This document shows positions 57,200 to 64,000 of a stretch of DNA of 64,000 bases, one piece after another. Position numbers and translations under genes: made by a program. Positions within the stretch are counted from its first letter, which is position 1; the number at the start of each line of letters is the position of its first letter. Origin of the DNA: Arbacia lixula. Its lineage: Eukaryota > Echinodermata > Echinoidea > Arbacioida > Arbaciidae. The notes below the pieces were generated by a model. That model searched no databases, had not been told where the DNA came from, and saw nothing but the letters and a program-made list of their open reading frames with translations. The stretch lies in assembly GCA_963669155.1 (NCBI GenBank), contig OZ022591.1:19598925-19662924 (forward strand), in the 5' to 3' direction.

Positions 57200-57490
57200 T
57201 GGAGAGATTTTCTTGTGAGCGCGCTACTGGCTGCACTTCTTTTCGGATCATCTTCAAATTTGTTACAAAGATATATTGTGGTAAAACGAAGATGCCTATT
57301 GTTTTTAGTGGTGGCGCCCTCACTTGGTCCATCTTTGTACACAAAAAGGTAAATTTTAATTCTTGTGAGCGCTCTACTGGCTGCAGTTCTTTTCGGATCA
57401 TCTTCAAATTTGGTATGAAGGTGTATAATGGTAAAACAAAGACGCCTATTGTTTTTTGTAGTGCGCCCTCGCTTGGTCCATCTCCTACTC
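57200..57490. repeat. Tandem duplication of about 160-165 bp
   Basis: CTTGTGAGCGCGCTACTGGC, TTCTTTTCGGATCATCTTCA and GCCTATTGTTTTTAGTG recur about 160 bp later with small changes (near 57363, 57390 and 57447). Confidence 0.85.
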
Positions 57491-58324
57491 TATCACAAAA
57501 TTATTCTGGAATATTCTTCAGTCATAAATTTTGTAAATCTACTGATGGGTAAGCAACTATGTATCAACACCAACCAGGAAATGCTAATTATATAGGCCTT
57601 CACTTTACCTTAGTGCCCACATGTAAGATGAATTGTAAAATTTGTCAATATTTTCATCTTTTACTTATTACTGTATTTCTTGTGTGTATGCATGGTCATT
57701 GTATAAAGAACTTGATAATCAATTGACCTACAGCAGTTGTGTCATCCTACTTTTTTCACGACATTTTGAAAAGTCATTGTCGGTGTGAAATGTCATGTTG
57801 TGTCGTTTGTTGCAATTTCGTGTCCGGTGTGAATCCGCCTTTAAGCCCCAGTCACAAAGATGTGGATTAGGATGTGGCATGATTTTTTTTCTGCATCTTG
57901 AATGCGAAAGCATATACCCTATTCGTTATCCATTCAAAATGTGTTGATTTTATCGATCTAGCATGACAAACAAAAAAAGTTTGGGAACTGAGTTTACTCA
58001 ATGACTTCTCTCTTGGTGTTGTATGATTACTCTCAGTGCTTTGTATGGTCTCAGAAAACCTGTGTGCTTTTTTGTACAACAATATCCTATTTGTTATGAG
58101 TATGCACTTATGGAAAGTGTAGTATATCAAAATAAGGGTAATGATCAAAAGTAAAAGCTACCAAATTCCACTGTTATGGACAGCTTTAAAGCAAACCATG
58201 TTTCTTTGCTCTTTTGAAGTCTTTTAACAGATGGTATCCTGCTCATTGATTGTACACAGATGTGTCAAAAGTAGAGTGCAAGGCATTGTGAAGATAGTAT
58301 CAAATCAGAAAGTATTCTCTTTTT

Positions 58325-58640
58325 ATACCTCTGCAACAAAGTTCATGGATGACAAAATTATGTTTCTGGGTTGTCTGTCCGGATTTTGTTGATGCGATAA
58401 CTAAAAATATAATTGACCAAATTTTATCAAACTTGGTGCAATGATGATATGTGGCAGGGCAATGAACTGACTAGATTGGGGTCATGTAGGTCAAAGTTTA
58501 AAGATCACAGGTCAAGGTCAAAACGTAAAATTGTATTGTTTACATGATAACTGGAGAAATATCTAACCAAACATAGATCAATGATTACATGTGACAGGAC
58601 TGGGTGATAAAATTTCGGATCAGATAGCAGCTCATATGTG
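58325..58640. repeat. Family C repeat, short copy
   Basis: TATACCTCTGCAACAAAGTT, GGGTTGTCTGTCCGG, GGCAGGGCAATGAACTGACT and ACAGGTCAAGGTCAAAA, matching 28395-28855. Confidence 0.7.
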
Positions 58641-59086
58641 AAATCCTAAATGTTCATGTATGAAATTTTGCTTCATTTCATAGCGACATAGCAGTTTTCC
58701 ATGCATTAGAAGATGACATTTAACTTTGATTTTGGCAAGAAGTTAGTGTCTGTGCAGTCAAAATTAGTCAAGGTGTTTTTAGCAGAAGTTATTGTGCTAT
58801 TGTATATATTTGTATACAGAAAGAAGTGCCAAAAATATTGTAAATGCTTGTGTAGATATTTTGTATTGGAGACTAGAAATAAGAGATTTGTATAGAAATT
58901 TCTGCTCTTTATGTTCAGTATTTATTTCTGATGCACACAAAGTGTGTTTTGTTTTGTGTGGATTCATTTACTTTCCGCCTGAAGAGGATTAATGATTGTG
59001 TCAGTCTCATAGAGCGTTGTCATGGTATTTTGTTTCATTTACAACATGTAATTTTAAAAAAGCATACAACTGAGCTCTTGTGGCAC

Positions 59087-59389
59087 AGGGCCGTCGCCAG
59101 GGGGGGAGGGTGCGGAGGGTGCGACTGCACCCCCCTTCAGAACCAAAAAAAAAAAAAATTAAAAAACAAAAACAAAACAAAACAAAACAGAACAAAACAA
59201 AACCAGAGGGGGGGGGGGCGGGGGTGGGGGGGGGGGGGCTAGGGATACTTTCTATATCCATTCTGGCCAGCGGGCTATATAACTGCATGAAATTGAGTTA
59301 ATACGTTGTTTTTTGTGTTTTTGTGTTTATTTTTCATAAAAATCACCCCCCCCCCCCCCCCCCCCCTAGAAAAAAGCTGGTGACGCCCT
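59087..59389. mobile_element. Short TIR element, hAT-like
   Basis: Ends AGGGCCGTCGCCAG and CTGGTGACGCCCT are inverted copies with two changes. GTGGCAC flanks both sides, a 7 bp target duplication (8 bp is usual for hAT). The 303 bp interior has A-rich, G-run and C-run tracts and no coding capacity. Confidence 0.65.
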
Positions 59390-60709
59390 GTGGCACGATA
59401 TCGTTTATAGAGGGTTCGGCAGCAGTCTTATCATCCCCACTCTTAAGATCTGCAAAACTTTGACAGTTGTGATCTCGCACTTTGACACGCTACAGTGCAT
59501 GTACACAACAGTCAACTGGCTTTACAAAAAATATGTTTTCCTTTAATTCGAATCGCTTTGGCGATGACCTTGACGAGAGCTTTCATAGGCAATGTTGAGG
59601 TGTTTAACTAGTATAAGTCGATCAAATCTTAGACAATTGATACCAATGTGAAAGGAAAAAAAATGTCTCTATAAAAAAAAAAAATCATTGAGCCCGCTAA
59701 TTTGAACCATAGTCCGTAGAACCAGTACATTATATTTAGTTAAAAATGTACATTTCGGGTGATTCGTATTTAATGCGTTCAAGATCACACGTTTCCCCTT
59801 CTTTGAGTTAGCAGTCCCATATGCTTGTTTTCATGTTATGTGCTGCGATTTGTTGTGCGCGTGTCAGTATGCTGGGAAGCATACATGAATGGAGCGAGCG
59901 TGAAAGGGATAGAGAGATGTGAAGGTATAGTGTCGAGTGTGTGTGAGAAATAGAGAGACGAGAAAGAAGTAAAGATACATGTATTTTTTTTTCCAGAATT
60001 CTTGTACCAACATCTAGGCCAAGCCGCCTCTTGTGAGCTCTTCTTCTTTAAATGTTTTCTCTTGGCAATTCTGGATCTCTCCCAAGCTCCTGTTATTCTC
60101 AATATCTCTTTCCCTCATGCTTTCTTTTTCACACTCCCTTCTTACGTCCTCTGCTCTGTCTCCTTCCCCCTCTGTATCACCTCATTTCTCTCTTCATACA
60201 TTCATTTTTTCTCACAAGCCTGGGGTGCGCATACCAATTTTGACTCCTATTAGCACAGCAATTCGATACAATTTTGAATAACTTACAAGAAACTTACGGT
60301 ATACACCCAGTTGCAGGAATATGATAGAATGCTCCATCGTGTACCAGAGGAGTTAAAATCTGAATCTACTGCTTACCGTCAGGCACGATGACATAGTAAC
60401 AGCAAATTGAGATTATTATTCATTCTAAGTAATTTCAGCTGGATTCATAGGATTAAGCATGCTATCCTTGTTGCTGATATGCCGAAGGTTCCTTTTTTGA
60501 AATCGTCCCAGAACCAGAAATCCCTTTTACTACTAATATTGTATCTAACTTAACCCTGAAGGAAACATCTGATCAATATTAGAATACAGATACAGTCTGT
60601 AACAATGTGTGCCATAATATTCTTCCATCTTGGATGGTCTCAATAAGTGAACATCTACATGTGAAGTACTTGCTGACCAGTGTAAATCATTCAGGTGTCC
60701 TATCATCAT

Positions 60710-60893
60710 CCAAATTTTCGGCCCGAACACGAGGATTTGTAATTTAATCACTAATAACTCCAATTGTGGATCATTAGAGGGCAAATAACTTTCAGCAAGT
60801 TTCTAAAATGGACAATACATTAATTTAAAACCATTGGCAAGAACATTGTTCACGACCACCTTTTGAAGGCTTTTTTTGTCTTCCCTGTTCCCT
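60710..60893. mobile_element. MITE family B, partial copy
   Basis: CTCCAATTGTGGATCATTAG, AGGGCAAATAACTTTCAGCA and CCTTTTGAAGGCTTTTTTTG match the right half of 45559-45842. Confidence 0.75.
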
Positions 60894-60984
60894 GAACATC
60901 CTTCGAGAATATGGCCAGCATTTTAACCTCGAGAAAAATCAACATTAACGTGATGAGAGCCCGGCTTATAAGATGGTACACCGT

Positions 60985-61135
60985 GTATTAGTTTGGTCGA
61001 CGCTCTTATACGGCGCTGAAACATGGACACTTACAAATCTCAACAGAAGAAAAATTGAAGCATTTGAGATGTGGTTATATAGAAGAATATTTCATATATC
61101 GTGGACACAACATAAAACAAACCAATCTTACTAAT
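60985..61135 (+). mobile_element. LINE fragment
   Basis: The + frame reads YGAETWTLTNLNRRKIEAFE and MWLYRRIFHISWTQHKTNQ, the segment between the reverse transcriptase and the C-terminus of RTE/Jockey-type LINEs (YG-x-ETWT, FEMWC-x-RR). Truncated on both sides. Family B MITE sequence lies just upstream. Confidence 0.8.
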
Positions 61136-61497
61136 GACGAAGACTGAGAAACAGTTACTCAATATGATTTAAAAAAAAAAGAAAATACAACTAGTGCATG
61201 CGTTGTAGACTCACATCCTATACGTGTACAACACGCAATTATTTTCGAAGTACGGACGAAGAAAAATGTCCGTACACACTCTCTCTCTCTCTAAATTACT
61301 AGCCGCTCCAAGCCATGGGCTCCGCAAATTATTAGTATGTATCATGTTGATTTCGTCCAGCTGTCGTTATTACTAACCATCCTTCCTCCCAAATTTTGCC
61401 TGCCCTTTTGGCCGCTGTATGATGGTCGGTGCTGGCCGGTGCATGGAGACGACAGCTCTGTGGTTAGTGCCTGGATGCTATTATAATGCGAGGTGGT

Positions 61498-61498
<1 letters not shown>

Positions 61499-61553
<55 letters not shown>
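61499..61553. repeat. (GA)n microsatellite
   Basis: About 25 GA units. Confidence 0.95.
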
Positions 61554-61936
61554 AGATTATGGAGGTATTATTTCTATTTCTGACTCTGCCTTCACGCTCG
61601 TAGTCTCTACTCAGATGCCCACTATAATCTCAGGTCTGATGTTATCATTAACGCTGAGGTTAGTGGGCATCTGGTTAACTTTTCATTTGTGTATGAATAA
61701 CTAGAGATATAGCTTAAATTTTGTCAGGAATACAATGACACAAATTACAAATTCACTCTTTCCTTGAACCTAGTTTTCGACACAATGAAAGCTCTAATTC
61801 GGGACATCCTTAACCCGTTTGTTTTCCAGTTGGGTTGAGGAAAAGAACGACATAAAGCGCATGGTCCGACAGCTACGACACCCGAAGTTACCGATGAATC
61901 GACCTGAGTGACATTTCCTTTTAACGACAACGCCCA

Positions 61937-61963
61937 TCACGTGACTAGGAAGCCGTGACGTCA
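61937..61963. promoter_or_regulatory. E-box and CRE palindromes close together
   Basis: TCACGTGA (61937-61944) and TGACGTCA (61956-61963) are perfect consensus sites for bHLH-zip and CREB/ATF proteins, 11 bp apart, with AGGAAG (ETS-like) between. A CG-richer stretch follows to about 62110. It could be the promoter of a gene lying outside the window; no exon supports this. Confidence 0.3.
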
Positions 61964-62129
61964 ATGGTAATCTGCTGAAAGGGACTTTGATTGTATTACA
62001 CGTTGATCGTTTTCTACATAGCCGCTCTCGTCTAAAGCGATTTTTTACTCCGACTTGTGCACGAGCCGCCTACCCGCGCGCCAGTGCAATGGCTGAATAT
62101 CGCGATGCGTTGAGCGTATTAATTAACTT

Positions 62130-64000
62130 TGTTATCGAGTGACTGTTTCGGCGCTGTTTTTCCCCCCTCCTCCTTTTTTCTCCTTGCGATCTAGTACATT
62201 CACATTGTCATTCTTCACCGCTTAGTTTTCACAAACCGATTACAAAGAGTTTCCACGATTGGATATACCGTATTCACGGGATTGTCCGAAAATGAATTAC
62301 AAATACGGCTTTTTTTTCATCGTCGCCGTTTCCACTTCGAATGTGATGTGTCATGTGACTAGTAAATACTCGTCAACAAATGGCTGCCCATGCCGCGGAT
62401 CACTGTGTAGGAATCAACTAAGCCGACTACAACATGGCATACATGTAATAGATTAAGTTTATTTTAATTACTGTGTAGGTAGGCCTATAGGCTATGACTA
62501 GAATATTTCATATGAAATGTATATTATATTAGGCCTAACAAAATCTGCCAACAGTTTGGCGGTTATTCTATTGTATATGTAAATACGTATGTATGTTTGT
62601 ACAATGCATATACGCATGCAAAGTTAGTGTAATTTTCAAATGACCCCCCCCCCCCCCACACACACACACACACACACACCACACACCACCTTCACACGCT
62701 TGTAGTTCTACATTCCTGGTTCCAGTCAATATACATTGCAATATCACACTCCGACACCTTTCAAAGCTGCTGATGAGGGAGGTAGCATTTTTGAGAAGAC
62801 CCCTGAATCTCGCCTCTCGCTCGGATCGGCGGTACTGAATAAATGAACATGCATTGTGTATTGCCTTCGCGCCACGTCTCACGCAGTGCAGCCATTTTGG
62901 TTTCAGGTACGACTTCATCCTTCGGTTTTGTATTAACGCTGCGGATTTGCGAACGAAGAAGAAAATACAGATCAAAATACAGATCAATGCAATATCATAA
63001 CTTTCACATTATCACTACACGTACTTCTAGTTCCACTCTGCTACTCATAGTAGTATACAATCGTGCTGCAGTGAACATTTTAATACCAGGATATATTGCC
63101 TACGGGTATACTAAACCCATAACCTAAATTGTGTAAAATCATACATGGTAAACTCGGCCTACTCGGATATTCCACATGTCATGATGCTGATTCTGCAGTC
63201 GATATCGTTTGTTACGGTTCTCATTACACCAGAATAAGATCTGGTACACTTGATATAGCTCTGGCTCTATAGGCTTAACATTACAGTAATATAATACCTT
63301 AAACCATTCGGCCAACTAGTATACGAAAATCGTTCCTCCTCGACATGAATTGGATAACTAGAGTGATTGTGCACTATTCAAACTTCTTGGAGGGCACTTT
63401 TTTTGAACGACAGCACGCTGCTACGTAGTGTGCCGTAGCTCACACGAAGGCTGTGGTTATAGAGAAATTTGTACATGGCTATGCGTGTTCTTAGCTGTGG
63501 CGGAAAGTTCTAGAATCTCAACGAATGACATACGATTGCCAACCAGATGTTCCGCCTTTGTATTTAGTAAAGGGCGCCTTGCTCGGTGGTCAACAAAATT
63601 TCTGAGAGAGCCACCGTAATGTAAGGGAGCACATCGGACTCGTGAGGCAAAGAGAAAATACCATATCACTGCGCTAGCCGCTAACGTGGCAAAATACACT
63701 TCTAAATACACATGCGATAAATTTGTACCATGCTGTCGATCATAGGTTAACAAAATAAACAAGGACTGGGGGATATGAAAAGAAAGAGAAAGAACAGCAG
63801 AGTGCTGGCGGCAGTGTGTCGGCAGTGTGTGCGAATGTAGTCATGTAATGATATTAGATCACATGACTATGGTAATACAGAATACAGATAAAGTCTCATA
63901 GAGACACGCTGCTAAAGAGAAAAACAGGGGTTCATGAATAATACGGCTTGTGTGTTGTCACGGGTCGAAAGCGCTCGGTTCGTCGCTTGCATCACTGGAC
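62130..64000. other. Gene-free end of the window
   Basis: C-run with (CA)n at 62644-62690. A minus-strand frame at 62568-62987 is open near 62740-62990 but matches nothing I recognise. The last kilobase shows no repeat or gene I can support. Confidence 0.4.

Larger units (their letters stand above)
56325..57850. mobile_element. Possible TIR element, diverged ends
   Basis: AGGCGGATGCAGACC with CCGACACGAAAT at the left corresponds to the inverted right end (AGGCGGATTCACACC, GGACACGAAAT). The interior is non-coding and holds a 165 bp tandem duplication and a C-run with (CA)n. Confidence 0.4.

Noticed and set aside
62568-62987. Minus-strand frame of 139 codons, possible first exon of a neighbour
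   Set aside because: The middle looks protein-like but matches nothing I know, the end runs through a CA/C-run, and no partner exon is visible.
63457-63762. Minus-strand frame of 101 codons
   Set aside because: No family match, no splice partner, ordinary composition.

Overview
This is animal nuclear DNA: AT-rich, packed with interspersed repeats, and carrying one intron-rich protein gene. There are no bacterial operons, rRNA genes or CRISPR arrays. The repeat style (many short fold-back elements, LINE tails, C-run/CA microsatellites) together with a p53-family gene that keeps a SAM domain suggests a marine invertebrate deuterostome. An echinoderm or other ambulacrarian is most likely and a lancelet is possible. 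This is inference; the sequence does not fix the species.

The one confident gene is a p53/p63/p73 family transcription factor on the + strand, coding from 26794 to 53000. I rebuilt it exon by exon from reading frame, splice sites and family alignment. Coding exons are 26794-26891, 30621-30801, 35001-35185, 35473-35554, 36023-36200, 38262-38475, 38860-38987, 39851-39936 and 41132-41253. After these come two alternative endings. The short one (exon 43391-43463) stops after a lysine-rich tail and gives 448 residues. The long one (47782-48074 or -48080, 49071-49215, 51902-51995, 52773-53000) adds a Pro/Gln-rich linker, a SAM domain and a C-terminal segment like the p63/p73 inhibitory domain, for about 677-679 residues. 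All junction phases agree. The protein reads: p53-like transactivation motif, Pro-rich linker, DNA-binding domain, KKRKV nuclear localisation signal, tetramerisation helix, then either tail. One locus could therefore make both a p53-like and a p63/p73-like protein.

Region by region: 1-5.95 kb is a large fold-back element with long diverged inverted arms, interrupted by a probable solo LTR (974-2456). 7.4-8.35 kb is the 3' end of a LINE. 9.4-11.84 kb is a tandem array of about 105-130 bp units interrupted by a fold-back insertion. 14.2-17.1 kb holds TIR elements, including a 1 kb element whose inverted partner lies at 29.5-30.4 kb. 18-26 kb is non-coding with several MITEs. 26-53 kb is the gene, with introns full of MITEs, LINE fragments and minisatellites. 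53-60 kb is the probable 3' UTR and flank with more MITEs. 60-64 kb has LINE scraps, microsatellites and a CRE/E-box cluster but no gene I can support.

Coordinates of exons are read directly from the sequence. Repeat edges are usually good to about 5-20 bp. Copy similarities were judged by eye.
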